A stretch of DNA of 64,000 nucleotides from Sciurus carolinensis (lineage: Eukaryota > Chordata > Mammalia > Rodentia > Sciuridae), in the NCBI RefSeq assembly GCF_902686445.1, contig NC_062219.1:44419056-44483055 (forward strand). Direction: 5' to 3'. A model generated the notes under the pieces. The model did not search any database and had not been told where the DNA came from. It saw nothing but the letters and a program-made list of their open reading frames with translations. Positions 11,674 through 24,610 of the stretch are shown here, piece by piece. Position 1 is the stretch's first letter, and each line of letters opens with the position of its first letter. The position numbers and the translations under genes were made by a program.

Positions 11674-11685
11674 AAAATCTGATAG
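11674..11685. repeat. Target-site duplication, left copy
   Basis: AAAATCTGATAG at the left edge of the 5'-inverted LINE-1. The right copy at 13654-13664 is AAAATCTGTAG, lacking one base. It defines the insertion 11686-13653. Confidence 0.75.
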
Positions 11686-13653
11686 TGTCCTTTGCTGAGA
11701 GAAAGTTTTTAGTTTGAATCTATCCCAGTTATTGATTCATGCTTTTATTTCTTGTGCTATGGGAGTCCTATTAAGGAAGTCTGATACAAAGCCGACATGT
11801 TGAAGATTTGGACCTACTTTCTCTTCTATAAGATGCAGGGTCTCTGTTCTGATTCCAAGGTCCTTGATCCATTTTGAGTTGAGTTTTATGCAGGGTGAGA
11901 GATAGGTGTTGAGTTTCATTCTGCTGCATATGGATTTCCAGTTTTCCCGCACCATTTGTTGAACAGGCTGTCTTTTCTCCATTGCATGTTTTTGGCACTT
12001 TTGTCTAGTATGAGAAAACTGTATTTATTTGGGTTTGTGTCTGTGTCCTCTATTCTGTACCATTGATCTACCTGTCTATTTTGGTACCAATACCATGCCG
12101 TTTTTGTTACTATTGCTTTGTAGTATAGTTGAAGTTCTGGTATTGCAATACTCCCTGCTTCACTCTTCATGCTGAGGATTGCTTTAGCTATTCTGGGTTT
12201 CTTATTCTTCCAGATGAATTTCATGATTGCTTGCTCTATTTCTGTAAGGTACATCATTGGAATTTTAATTGGAATTGCATTGAATCTGTATAGCACTTTA
12301 GGTAGTATGGTCATTTTGACAATATTAATTCTTCCTATCCAAGAACATGGGAGATCTTTCCATCTTCTAAGGTTTTCTTTAATTTCTTTCTTTAGTGTTC
12401 TGTAGTTCTCATTGTAGAGGTCTTTCACCTCTTTTGTTAGATTTGTTCCCATTTTTTTTTTTTTTGAGGCTATTGTGAATGGAGTAGTTTTCCCTAACTT
12501 CTCTTTCTGAAGATTCATCACTTATGAATAAAAATGCATTAGATTTATGAGCATTGATCTTATATCCTGCTACTTTACTGAATTCACTTATAAGTTCTAA
12601 AAGTTTTCTGGTGGAATTTCCTGGTTCCTCTAAATATAGAATCATATCATCAGCAAATAGGGAGCTTTCTCTCAGCAAAAGAAACTATCAGCAATGTGAA
12701 GAAAGAGCCTACAGAGTGGGAGAAAATCTTTGCCACTCATACTTCAGATAGAGCACTAATTTCCAGAATATAAAAAGAACTCAAGAAACTTTACACCAAG
12801 AATACAAATAACCCAAACAACAAATGGGCTAAGGAAATGAACAGCCATTTCACAGAAGATCTAAAAGCAATCAACAGATATATGAAAAAATGTTCAACAA
12901 TTTTAATAATAAGAGAAATGCAAATCAAAACTACCCTAAGATTCTATTTCACCCCAATTAGAATGGTGATTATCAAGAATACAAGTAACAATAGGTGTTG
13001 GCGAGGATGTGAAGAAAAAGGTACACTCATACATTGCTGGTGGGGCTGCAAATTAGTGCAGCCACTCTGGAAAGCAGTGTGGAAATTCCTCAGAAAACTT
13101 GGAATGGAACCACCATTTGACCCAGCTATCCCACTCCTTGGCTTATACCCAAAGGACTTAAAATCAGCATACTACAGAGATGCAGCCACATCAATGTTCA
13201 TAGCTGCTCAATTCACAATAGCCAGATTGTGGAACCAACCTAGATGCCCTTCAATTGATGAATGGATAAAGAAACTGTGGTATATATATATATATACAGT
13301 GGAATATTACTCAGCCATAAAGAATAATAAAATTATGGCATTTGCAGGCAAATGGATGAAATTGGAGAATATCATGCTAAGTGAGACAAGTCAATCCCAA
13401 GAAACCAAAGGACGAATGATCTCGCTGATAAGCGGATGACAATACATAATTGGGGGTGGGAGGGAGGCAAGAATGGAGGAATTGTATAGAGGGAAAAGAG
13501 GAGTGGGAGGAGTGGGGGGGAGGAAAAAAATAGCAGAATGAATCAAACACTATTACCCTATGTAAATGTATGATTACACAAATGGTACGCCTCTACTTCA
13601 TGTGCAAACAGAGAAACAAGTTGTACCCCATTTGTTTATAATAAAAAAAAAAG
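11686..13653 (+). mobile_element. LINE-1 insertion with 5' inversion (twin priming)
   Basis: The segment 11688-12664 reads on the minus strand as ORF2 from the FADD reverse-transcriptase box to just before the C-terminal domain (main-copy 58366-59340). The segment 12665-13653 reads on the plus strand as main-copy 59318-60345: end of ORF2, 3'UTR, AATAAA and an A tail. About 20 bases ('ctttctctcagcaaa' region) occur in both parts. A 5'-truncated cDNA whose upstream half is inverted is the signature of twin priming. The C-terminal CX3CX7HX4C motif of ORF2p is readable at 12990-13060. It cannot make a full ORF2 protein. Confidence 0.95.
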
Positions 13654-13664
13654 AAAATCTGTAG

Positions 13665-15070
13665 TTTTTATACCTGAAATTTTGAAAAATTGTTCCTATA
13701 GAAGTCTGTTGTATAGTCAAGATTGCCTGAAACACTTATTGGTGGTGAGATGAGGATCCGTGACTCCCAATCAGTTCTGGTTTTGTTGCACAAAAGCAAT
13801 TACTAAAATGAAAGAATACAGAAGAAATAGTAGGCAGGCTTGCTATAAGTATGACACTCATTTAAAGTAAAATGAATATACCAATATTTCCAAGACCACT
13901 ATGCTGTTTTGTCCTAATACTGTGGCCATTAGGAATAGTTTTATGTCCCTGCTATAATCTTTCCAGATCTCTTTACCCCTGGGGCATGATCTGTTTTCCC
14001 ATGGACATCAGAGTTATGAAAATAGGCAAAAATCCCTCTGCCAAAGGATTTAAGGTGTGAGCTCTATTTTTCATTACTGCTGCAATTATATTTATCTAAC
14101 TTACACTGCCCTTGGTTGATATTTAAAATTATTTGATTCATTTAATTTTCTAAGTCAATAATCCGTGGTAACAGACCAAGTTTCCTTTTCCAGAACTTCG
14201 AGGAAACTTTGACTCCAAACTCTGATTCACCACTTGGATTTACATTTTTCTGGATTGTCCTAGCTTACCAAAACTAATATTCTCTCTTGAGTAGCTGCCA
14301 TGTTTTCTTAAGTTCTTTAGACTCCAAGTACTGGGGGGACTTACCCAGATAGTATTGTGTTCTCTGTTTCTAGTCGCACAATTTCAGGGCATAGGCAGTT
14401 GTCACTTATCTTATGCAGCTATCTGGCTAACCCCCTCCCACACCCTCCATTTGTTTGTTTCCCACAGAGTTTGCCACAGCTAAAAGATTCTCTGCCTAAT
14501 ATAAGCCAACTGCACACTCTTTCATGTCTTAAAACCAGGTGTTGTTTTCCTTCAAAATATCATGGATCCAAAGGAAAAATTTCCTGATGTTTGTTCTATT
14601 CATTTACCTGCACAAAACAAATAGTGGGATGGTTCTAAAAGTTCTTAATATAATTTCCTTTAACCATTCACAAAATCGCATCATCCACCACAACCCAGTA
14701 GAAACAGTCCTTGACTCCTTACGATCTGAGCCAGTCATGAACCCATAATATAGTATTGAAAAAGTGATCAAACTTTGGTAAGTGTAAATTTTAAAGCAGG
14801 GATAGTGATACTTCTGTGACCATTTCACAGCATCATTTATCCACTGAGTAAATATTTGATTCTATAAATATTTGACAAGCATCTGACATTAACCTAGGAG
14901 TTAAGTAGAGAAGGTGAACAAGATAACATCCCTATCATTTTGTATCTTACACAGGAACAGAAGGCTTACAAGTAAACAACAAAAGGATCTGCAGGGTCTA
15001 ATTAACAAAAGACGTGATAATCACTAAGAACAAATCACTGTTCTGCTGTAGCAAAGCCTGTGGGAATAAG
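13665..15070. other. No gene; one old repeat-like patch
   Basis: Around 14835-14990 there is a stretch in the style of an ancient mammalian repeat ('ataaatatttgacaagcatc', then 'gaacaagataacatcc'), which I cannot name. A similar patch occurs at 39850-40015. Nothing else is recognised. Confidence 0.45.
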
Positions 15071-15217
15071 GAAGTGCCACTTTTTTTTTCTTTCTTTCTT
15101 TCTTTTTTTTTTTTTTTTCTTATTTTGGGTGCTGGGGATCGAACCCAGGGCCTTGTGCTTGCAAGGCAAGCACTCTACCAACTGAGTTATCTCCCCAGTC
15201 CCAGAAGTGCTACTTTT
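15071..15217 (-). mobile_element. ID SINE with target-site duplication
   Basis: A minus-strand ID element with a T-rich tail at 15081-15120 and body at about 15121-15203. The B-box complement 'ggatcgaaccc' and the A-box region 'ccaactgagttatctcc' are visible. Flanking copies GAAGTGCCACTTTT (15071-15084) and GAAGTGCTACTTTT (15204-15217) differ by one base. It is close to the squirrel ID consensus and therefore relatively young. Confidence 0.95.
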
Positions 15218-15299
15218 GATTGATGGAGTCAAACCACCTCTTGGAAGTGATTCATGGGCTTACACCCCAAGAAGAGATATCCACACTTGTTGAAAGCCC

Positions 15300-16256
15300 A
15301 GGGAGAGAATTCTTTAGGTAGAAAGGACAGCAGGTTGAAAGTGGGACGAAACTTGAAAGATACTAGGAAGGGGAGAGTGGTCAAGATGCAATCTGACCAG
15401 TACAAAGGGCACAGATCATACAGGAGTTTAGAAGGAGATTGTAAAATCCATGAAAACATTTCATCAAGAAAGCAACATGACGTAATGTTTATTTTTAAAA
15501 AGATAATGCTGGCAGTTACATACAAAATGACATGAGGGAAAACAGCAAGACCAGCTGGGAAGCTTCAGTAGTAGTTCAAGTGAAAAATCATGGTGGTAGT
15601 AAAGGTAGTTGAGAAATGGATTTTGAAATATATTTTAGTGGCTATAATGAGGATCATCTAGTAGCATTGGGCACAAGAGTGCCACACCTAACAGGACACA
15701 AAACTGCTGTGTGTTTTCATCAACCAAAATTGCTAATAGGTTGGATGGTAGATTGGATAAAGAAGAACTGGAATGGGAAAGAGGAAACAGTTGCCATGTT
15801 TCTGCTAGAAATACTGCATAAAAGATACTTTGACTTATGATGGGGAAAATAACAGAGAAATTATTTGGGGTTTGGGAGAATTATGAAGTAACACTTTGGG
15901 TAAGTTGAGCTTGGGATGCCTATTGGACATCCAAGGGAGAATGTCAAAAACATGAGTGAATACCTGAGTCTGCAGCTAAGCAATAAGGATTTGAGAAACT
16001 AAAGTGAGCACTTTCAGTCTATAGATTTTGTTTTGAACTAGATTATGTCACATCTAACTGTGAAACTGGATCATGTAGGTTAGGAAGGGCATAGAAAGAA
16101 GGACAGTCCATGGAGGCCCTGGAGCTACCAAACATTGTAGACGGGGAGAAAGTCCAGAAATGAAAAATAGCCAGTCAGATGAGACAAAATGTAGAAATGT
16201 AGGATGTAGTTTCAGGATAAAGTAGTTTTATGGAAGCCCCCTAAAGGAAAGCTTTT

Positions 16257-16300
<44 letters not shown>

Positions 16301-16960
16301 TGTGTGATACTGGGGATTTGAACCCAGGGCCTTGTGCTTGCAAGGGAAGCACTCAACCAACTGAGCTATAGCCCCAGCCCTGGAAAGTTTTTTGAAAACA
16401 GGACAGTATCCAGCTTAGTTACATATTCCTAAAAATATTGAGTGAGATAAAAATGGGAAACTGACTTCAAAATTGGTGGTTGCCACACTGTGGCAGTGGA
16501 GAGGTATGGAAGACAGTGCGAACCAGCATGGGATGAAGAGCATCTAGGAGGAGGAACTGGTACACAGTTGCTCACTGAAAAACAGCAGAGAAATAGGACA
16601 GCAGTGAAGTAAAGGATATGAGGTCAAAAAAGGGTTTTTGAAATTAAAATGGGAAATACAAGAGCATAAGAACCTGAGTCCTCTTGAGAGGAACAAGGAC
16701 ATTTCTTCAATTATAAGAAAAGAGAAGACAAGAGGGGATGCAGATAAAGAGGCAAATACGTCTGGCCTTGGTGATGGGAGAATGAAGCACTTACCATCCG
16801 CTTTCGTTTGATGAATGACTTATAAATAAGGCTATCAGCAGAGAATGCGGGGGATATATAAGATGTGGGAACGTTAAGAGGAAAGGAAATGTTTTTAGAT
16901 CATTTTTTCAAAGAATATAAAGCCAATTTACTGTGGAAACCTAAAAACATATTGCTGGAA
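15300..16960 (-). repeat. LINE-2 remnant, antisense, split by an ID SINE
   Basis: Read on the minus strand, this matches the LINE-2 reverse-transcriptase region and downstream sequence by eye. The clearest block is 'gatgcctattggacatcc' near 15920, with the RT end further right. Identity is low and indels are many, as expected for a family silent since early mammals. A 74-codon frame at 15616-15840 lies inside and has no independent support. The ID insertion at 16246-16396 interrupts it. The right end is uncertain and may reach 17400. Confidence 0.6.
16246..16396 (-). mobile_element. ID SINE with TG-expanded tail
   Basis: A minus-strand ID element. Its tail reads T(27) then (GT)9 before the body at 16307-16381, so the A tail of the SINE has seeded a CA microsatellite. 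Flanks GGAAAGCTTTTTCAA (16246-16260) and GGAAAGTTTTTTGAA (16382-16396) agree at 13 of 15 bases and form the target-site duplication. Confidence 0.93.
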
Positions 16961-19445
16961 ATTAAGTGCTGTTCAGGTTTGCAAAAACTAAAGTGAGATC
17001 AGTTGTTCGAGGTTGATCATTTTTTCCTCAGAAAATTCAGTTGTTCTGTTGCAGGCATGAAAAATATCCATAGTTGCAACCAACAAAGTTATAGCTTTTA
17101 CAAGTGCTTGCGACAAGAGGAGGGAGAGGGGAAATTATTGAGAGTGTCCATAAGGGGGCGATTCTAAAAGTGGAATATGGAATCTGAATTGGTTATGGAA
17201 GGAAGGGAGCAGGAGGGAGGTGATGGTTCTCTTTCAGTAAAATTTGCATGAGGCATTGTTCCAAGAGATGATATTTTGAACTGGAATAGGAATGCATATT
17301 AAACAGAGTCCAGACAGGAGAAGAAAGGAATAGAAGAATAGAGGCAAAATCTGAAGTAGCAGAGCAGAAGTGCTTGTCCCCAAGGAGGAAGCCATACTCT
17401 GAGAACAGGAGTAGGAGATAGCAGGACTGCAGAGAGAAATGGGAGCAGAGCTGGCAGTGGACAGCAGTAAGGCAGTTGGGTGGCAATGAGAGCCAACCAA
17501 GGTCAGAAGTCTTAGCACAAGGTGGTGCAAAATACCTGAGAAGTGAGATATTTCCTCAGGAAATATTAAATGTTCAAGATACTGAAATAAATAAGGTTGA
17601 TTTGATCAGCTGGAAGACTTGTGGAGCAGTTGTGGTGAAAGAACTAATGCTAAGTAAATACAGATCTTTATTATTATTATTTCATTACAGATTTGACCAC
17701 TTGGGATTATTGTGACAGAGAACAGGAAGAAGTCTATTGCTTCTAAACTGCATGCCACTGTCACCTCTGCTAGCTCTTCTCCCTTTGATCCTGCTGCTTT
17801 CCAACATTGGGTTTAGTTAATGTATTTCACAATCAAAATAGCTACTCTTCTTCCATAGCTATCAGGCTAATTTGCTTTTGGTTTGCAAAACTGGATGTTT
17901 TCTCTCTGAAAAGAAAGGTTTCAAAGTAGTCACAATTTTTTGCAGCAATTTAAACATAGACTTAAATGCAATATAAAATATTTTTGAACAGTTACATGGC
18001 AGTTTCTTCACATGGTCAGAATCTGAAAAAATCAATGTTCATTCACTATAATCTCGTTCACCAAATTTTGTAATAGCAGAACTAAAGGACACCCTAGGTA
18101 GCCTAAAAGCCATAGTTATAAAACAACAAAGCAAAGTGCTAATTTACACAGCATGCAGAAAGCTCATGACACTTATTCCTCCAACTAGAGCAATAAGCCA
18201 AAAATATAACTTCTATAAATTTCTGGATGATAAACTTATAATAGGTTATGAACAAAACTAGGATGTTTGCTATATAATCCTGACTTTTCTAAAATTGAAA
18301 TTATGAGGAACAAAATTGATTTCTGCCCCCACAAAAAGTATTATACCTATCAAAGAACAAAAAAGCAGTGAGCTAAATAAAACATAGGCCTAAAGAATTG
18401 GTTTGGTCCCCTTTCTTAGAAACTACTTTACATTACAAATACAGGCAAAACAAAATATACAACACAAATATTAGTTCTATCATGGAAATATCACCACTTG
18501 ATGTATTTGACACTGCAATTTTTGAGTTGTTAGGTAGATAGCATACTCAAGAAAGAAGAAACATCTTTAATTTTAATTACTAAAATAACAGTTGCTATCA
18601 ATGGAATGTGGTTTAGTGAACTTGGCATAGATAAGGAATGATAGATTATAATCTGGAAAGTTTTTTTTTTTTTTCTTCTAAAACATGTTATCTAAACATT
18701 TAGAAAGAGAAAGATAAGTAAGATCAGTTGTTGACTATATAACTGCAGAACACAGCTGGCAATGTGGCAGATGTAAGTGGATACAATTCCATAAATTGCT
18801 TTAAATAAAATTGATGCTGATTACAATGTAACAAACAAATGTTAATACATACCCAAGACCAAATAAAATAAATGACAACAGGAAAATGCAATAAACTAAG
18901 AAGGAACTTAAACCTAGATCCCTAAGAGTATGAACAGCCCTACCTTAGCCTATAGGCCTCATGGAATTATCTTACTTGAACAAGGGTTCTGTAGATCATG
19001 CAAAGGCATAATATATCTCTGGGTACAGACACTATAGCAAAACAGATGAATGAGTAAATAAGTCACTTATTTATAAAACGTAAAATCAAGACTCTGTAGA
19101 GGCTATGTACTTAATATCATCTTAACACTCAATATATAAAATGTGCATAAAATGATAATTACTGCTTCAGAAATCATGAATAATTGAATATATAGATCTC
19201 TGAACCCAACAAATAAAAAATACACATTTTACAACTATATATAAAAATATATTTTGTGTGTGTGTATTTTCATATACATACACACACACAAAAAAAGAAA
19301 AATTGTTTTTTAAAAATACTGTTTGCATAAAAAGCATTCAATTCCAATTAATAAAAAAAAATCTCTGCGAACAAAATATAAAATTATCCACTGAAACTCA
19401 GAACCTAAATAAAGTAGAAGTATACATGTTCAGTGATTAGACGAC
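16961..19445. other. No gene; unassigned sequence
   Basis: The first 500 bases may continue the antisense LINE-2. Overlapping frames at 17193-17530 on the minus strand lack recognisable domains. A T run lies at about 18661-18674. From 17700 to 19440 I see only AT-rich unassigned sequence, with a short TG/CA patch near 19255-19290. Confidence 0.45.
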
Positions 19446-20640
19446 TCAGTGTCATAAGCATGTCAAATCTCCCCAAATAGATTTACCACAATTTCAATCA
19501 AAATATCAAGACATTTGATAAAGGAAATTTCAAACAAATTCTAAAATATACATGGAAATCCAAAGGGCAAAAAAATTGCCAATACAATCTTAGGGAAGAA
19601 GAACAAAGTGAAAAAGGTTTACCCTACAGGATATTAAAGCAATTTAAAGCTTCAGCAATTCAGAACATGGTGTAGAAGAAAGAAAGATAAATAGACCAGT
19701 GAAATAGAACTGAGAGCACAGAATGTTCCCAGCACAGAAGCTCTCCAGTGTAGATGTGAACCCTTCACTGATAGTAAAGACAGCTCCCTCATGCAGTGCA
19801 TAACATTCGTCTTTCAGTACATCACCTTGGGTTGCTTGATTTGCATGTCAAAAAGAAGTTTAGTCACAAATGGTATGAATCTATATGATGCACAACCATA
19901 GAAACAAAAAGTTTTAGCCCATTTGTGTACAATGAGTCAAAAGGTAGTCTGTAAAAATTAAAAAATAAATTAATTAATTTTAAAAAAAGGAAAAGAAACT
20001 TAACCCTTCCTTACACCATTCAGGAAAATGAATTCTAGGTGGGTTGCAAATGTAAATGTGAGAAGTTATGCAGTAACATCTCTGAATGATAAAGTTGGAG
20101 AATATCTTTATGACTTTGCAATAGATTGATACCCATTAAACAAGACACAAACTAATTACAAAAGAAAAGATTAATACATTTGTCTACATTAAAATTTAGA
20201 ACTCTTATTCATTAAATGTTAACATTGAGAGACTATAAAGACAAACATCAGGGAAGGGCAAAAAGTTTGCAACATATAATCAATAAAGACTATATCAAGA
20301 ATACTAATAAAGAACCTACACAAACTAATATGTAAAAATATAGGTAATGCAAATTCATAAATAGATGCTTAATTAAGCATATCATTATAAAATACCAGCT
20401 GTGGTCAGATATATTTAAAGGTACTCTAATTCAAGTGGCCAGGGAAACACAAATTGAAACCACAATGAGGTAACACGACACCTACAAAATTGACCAAAAT
20501 TGATTGACAGTACTTAAAGTTGCAAATAATTAAAATTAATAGAGCACCAGTCATTGGTGATGGAAGTTTAAATTAATATAATTGGAAAATCATTTAACAA
20601 TGACTAACACATGTACTTCTCCAAGGACTATTTTAAAGCA
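19446..20640 (+). mobile_element. Old LINE-1 ORF2 remnant with nested LINE-1 tail
   Basis: The segments 19450-19750 and 20000-20640 match, in order, the ORF2 C-terminal half of an old LINE-1. Blocks equivalent to 'agggaagaagaacaaagtg' and the 'agaccagtgaaatagaac' part are visible. A younger LINE-1 tail at about 19868-19990 sits between them. All frames are broken. Confidence 0.65.
19868..19990 (+). mobile_element. LINE-1 3' tail (squirrel type II end)
   Basis: It ends with the block 'cccatttgtgtacaatgagt', then 'gtagtctgtaaaaatt' and an A/T-rich tail. The same 3' end in antisense is seen at 33838 and 30718. It is severely 5' truncated and inserted into an older LINE-1. Confidence 0.75.
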
Positions 20641-21394
20641 GGTTTAGATTTATTAAAAAAAATAATAATAAGTGGAATGTACAGAGAGGTACTTGAGTAA
20701 CTTTTTAGTTAATTCGGTCATTTTATATTGTTAACTAAACCCAGTGTATACTGAACAGTAGTTATCATAATTGACATCTTCATCCTGTTCTTGACATTAA
20801 TAAAAGTGTTTCTAATCTCTCACCAGCACTATATTTTCTGTGAGTCTTTGATAGCTATACTTTACCATGAAGTCATCACTTATAAGACAAAGGGCATGTC
20901 GATCTACTCCTACTTGCTAAAAATTCACATTAAGTATTATACTTTTTTTTCTTTCCTATTTTGTTTGGAATAATCATATACTTTCCTCAAAAATTTTAAT
21001 TCAGTAAATTGATCTACTTCCTAAATATAATTAGTTTATATTTATAAGATGCATGTAAGTAGTCATAATGTTTTACTATATTGCTAAATTATTTGCTAAA
21101 AATTTTCCATGTGTTTGTTAATTGAATTAGCCTATAGCTTTATTTTTTATATTAAGAAATTTTCATTGAACCATAATAGCAACCAATGTTTTACAGGAAA
21201 CCTGCTTCCTCCCGGAACATCTTTAGGTTTTATTTTTATCTTTAATATTTCAACATTTCTCCACATTTTGTTGAGTCTATTTTCTTTCATTCTCTTGCAT
21301 GTTCAACAAGTCCTTTGACCAGAAAGTATCTTTTCTTAATCCTTGAAAATGATTATTCCTTATTCCTTTGTTTCTTATTTCTTTATCTTTGTTC
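20641..21394. other. No recognised feature
   Basis: AT-rich sequence. No repeat or gene can be supported. Confidence 0.5.
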
Positions 21395-21924
21395 GGTTTT
21401 AGTCAGCTTTTTTATTACTGTGACCAAAAGATCTGACAAGAACAATTAAAAAGAGGAAAAGTTTATTTAAGGCTCACAGTTTCAGAGGTCTCACTACATA
21501 GATGGCCAATTCCATAGTTCTGGGCTTAATAATATCATGGTGGAATATGTGACAGAGAAAAGCAGCTCAGAGGGCTGGGGATATAGCTCAGATGGTAGTG
21601 TGCTTGCCTCACAAGCACGAGACCCTGGGTTCAATCCCTAGCACCACAAAAAAAAAAAAAAAAGCAGCTCAGAACATGATACAAAGAAGGGACAAGACTC
21701 CACTCACCAGGTACAAAATGTATACCCCAAAGACATGCCCCCCAATGGCCCATCTCCTCCAGCCACACAACACTTGCCTACAGTTACCACCCACTTACTC
21801 CCTATTAGGAGGGGATTATTGCACTGGTTAGGTTCAGGATTTCATAACCCAATGATTTCGCCTCTAAACCTTCTCACATTGTATCACACATGAGTTTTGG
21901 GGGGACACCTCACACCTAAACCAC
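21395..21924 (-). mobile_element. MaLR/ERVL-type LTR, antisense, split by an ID SINE
   Basis: Read on the minus strand it begins TGTGGTTTAGG and ends with '...gctgactaaaacc', and carries an AATAAA signal near its 3' end. It aligns along its length with the LTRs at 39342 and 44321: a shared 'gggttatgaaa' block, 'ggtggtaa' and a 'gagctgctt' block. No internal retroviral genes flank it, so it is a solitary LTR. The ID SINE at 21558-21673 was inserted later. Confidence 0.75.
21558..21673 (+). mobile_element. ID SINE with exact target-site duplication
   Basis: The body at 21572-21645 has an A box at about 21584-21595 and a B box GGTTCAATCC at 21628-21637, followed by an A tail. The 14-base duplication AAAAGCAGCTCAGA is exact at 21558-21571 and 21660-21673. 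It has inserted into an antisense LTR. Intact boxes and an exact duplication mark it as one of the younger SINEs in the window. Confidence 0.96.
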
Positions 21925-24425
21925 AAAATTCCAGATACTTTACTTACTATATGTTTGGACATCCTAATTTATGCTTTCTGTCTTGATTACTCTTTTTAAA
22001 ACCTTTTGTCTTTTACATTGCAATCTATAAAAATCCTTTTGTTATGTTTTAGTACATCTTTAACCTTATCCACTCCATCTTTAGAAATTTTAAATTTCAG
22101 ATGTCACTTTTAATTTCCAACAATTTTATGAATGCAATCTTCTCAAATTTATCTGAAATTATTCACTATACTTAATAAAAATTCTCTTTGCTATACTGTC
22201 TATTTTTCATTCTTCTTCATTGATTTTATCTCACCATTTCATGTATTAGGTGTGGATCAAACCTTGGTTCTTGTTGAGCTCCTACTTAACCTTCCACCAA
22301 TAATGCTCAATCATAGTTACGTAGATATGGTTTTGTTTATTATATTATGTCCTTGATGATTTGGGGAATGCAACATGAATACACTGGAGAGGTTAGTATT
22401 TCTTCAGTCTGGAGAAAGGAAGTTTTTCCACTGTTGTGGGTCAGTAGCTCTCCATTCTCTTGCTATAACTCTCTGAATCTAGTACAAATATTCACCGATT
22501 TCATCACATTGCAAACACCTTTAGAAAAATCAGCACATCTAACTGCTCTACATGCAGTTCCACAGTTATTCATCATTAGAATTCTTCCAGCATCCACTTC
22601 TATACCATGGATTCACTCTGAGAAAGTTATTCCGCTAAAATTAATCCTTCCTTGGAGCAGTTTCCTCCTACAGTTTTCTTAAATGATTTTGTTCTCCTTT
22701 GTTCTAATTCAAATTAACTTCTGCCTTTCAAGAATTCCTAAAATATCTGATATGATTATAAATCCATTTTTTATTTATTAGTATATTGAAGTATTAATAT
22801 TCAATTATAGATCTTTCCTTTTAGCTCAAAGAATGTGGAGCAGGAATAGAGTCAGATAAATGTACTCACTATACCACTTACTTAAGAATCACTAAATTTT
22901 TGGTATTGCACTGGTATGGACCCTTTAGTTTTTCATTTATTTCAGTCATTTCAACAAGTACCTATGCTATCTGTACACAGCATTTATTCATCCCAGCTAT
23001 TTCTTTTATTCCTTGATCTCATGTTCTGTCTTTTGACCACTACAAATTAAGTGTATATTAATAGTCTTATATAATATACTATACAAAGTATATATAACCT
23101 ATAATTTATCTACTCTATCAGTCATAAGTCAAAGTCTGAATAAAACTCAAATTCTAAAATAAAGTGCCATTATGATTTTTATCTTTATTAGTGTCTTCCT
23201 AATTTGATCATGAAATTTTCTCTTTTAAGAGCAACCTTAAGCCAAGGTAACAACTCTCTAGGACAGCTCTGACTGGGGTAAAGTTAGGTTCAGTCAGGTG
23301 ACATGCTGAAGAGGTGTAACCAACATGTGTGAGACAGAAGAAATGTATCACTTACAGATTCCAGAGAAGTTAGGGGTGCCAACAAGAGGTTTATGGGAGA
23401 TCTGACTGACTGGGAGTTCAGTCAGTGGGTGGGGAAAAGAGAGAAATAGAAAGTACCTGTAGGACTGTGACTTTGTGAAGATCCATGGGTATTATCATTA
23501 GGCTTTCTCCTGGACTTTCGATTTGGCTTGTTTAAAAAACACACGCATTTATTGCACTGTGTGAACTCCATGTTAACCTTAGGTTTTATTATGGTCACCA
23601 GCTGTGGGGTGTTGGGTTTTCCATCATAAGAAGAATCAAGCAGTGTATGGCAAACAATCCCACAGCCAAATCATGTGGGGAAGTTGTAACCAAAGAGGTA
23701 GCCAAAGATAATAGGGTATACTGGCTTTCAAACAACTAATTTCAGACCTAAAAACTGGATGCCCAGGCAGCAACTATATCAAACAAATTTATGACGACAG
23801 TTTCCAAATCACTGAGGCAAACAAAATGTACCATGCCTAGCTTTAGTCAACATAAAAATGACCTTTCTTTCAAGGAAGATTACCTTAGCAGAATTGGAAA
23901 ATATCTTTCAGGTAAGTCTCAGAATATTATGCTGGAATCTTGAGGCACTGGAAATTCTCAAGTATACAACTTTGTAGAGAGTTCATATACATGAAATGCA
24001 ATCATGCAGAATATTTATTTCTTAATATATATGAGGAAAGATCTAATCCCCCATTTCAAATAGTAACTTTAATAAAGAAGTTATATCTCCAGGAAATCTA
24101 CATTTCATTGAGGTGTTATACCAAAGATTAAACATTACATTCATTACTTTTACCACTGAAAATAAACACCCTGCTGAATTGTGTAAGAATATACCACCAT
24201 TCTAAAAGTCCAAGTTGAGCTTCTAGGTCTTTATTATATTAAGAATGTAAAGCAAGGTGTAATAAATATATACAGTACGAAATTGTGAATTAAAAATATT
24301 TTCCTAAAACAACAGAATTTTATTTATATATAAATTGCAAAATCAAAGATTGTGAATTATATTCTAAAAACAAGAGTTTTCCTTCTTATTTATTCAATAC
24401 TGAATGTAGGGATTCTTAGTGGGTT
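21925..24425. other. No gene; unassigned sequence
   Basis: A 111-codon frame at 22347-22682 and a 74-codon frame at 22132-22356 have no domain or repeat match I can see. A stretch at 22245-22300 loosely resembles an antisense ID element. The remainder is AT-rich and unassigned. Confidence 0.45.
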
Positions 24426-24610
24426 TCCAGTTTTTGTGCTTACATCCCAGTTCTACTTACTAGCTGTATAACCTTAGGACTATTATTTATCTTAAATAAT
24501 ATATGCTTCATTTGTCATTTCATGATAATTAAACCAGATACAACATTTTGGCACATGGTAAGTACTCCATAATGTTAGTTTTATTTATTTATATTTATTG
24601 CTATAATTAT
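24426..24610 (+). repeat. MIR SINE remnant
   Basis: The MIR core is recognisable through 'tagctgtataaccttaggac' and the downstream 'gcacatggtaagtactcc' block, in the right order and spacing. It is highly diverged. Confidence 0.7.

Noticed and set aside
12837..13439. 200-codon frame as a possible gene
   Set aside because: It is the C-terminal end of LINE-1 ORF2 in the 5'-inverted copy.
15616..15840. 74-codon frame
   Set aside because: It lies within the antisense LINE-2 remnant and has no separate support.
22240..22300. Possible antisense ID SINE
   Set aside because: Only loose similarity to the B-box region, no tail and no duplication. Too weak to annotate.
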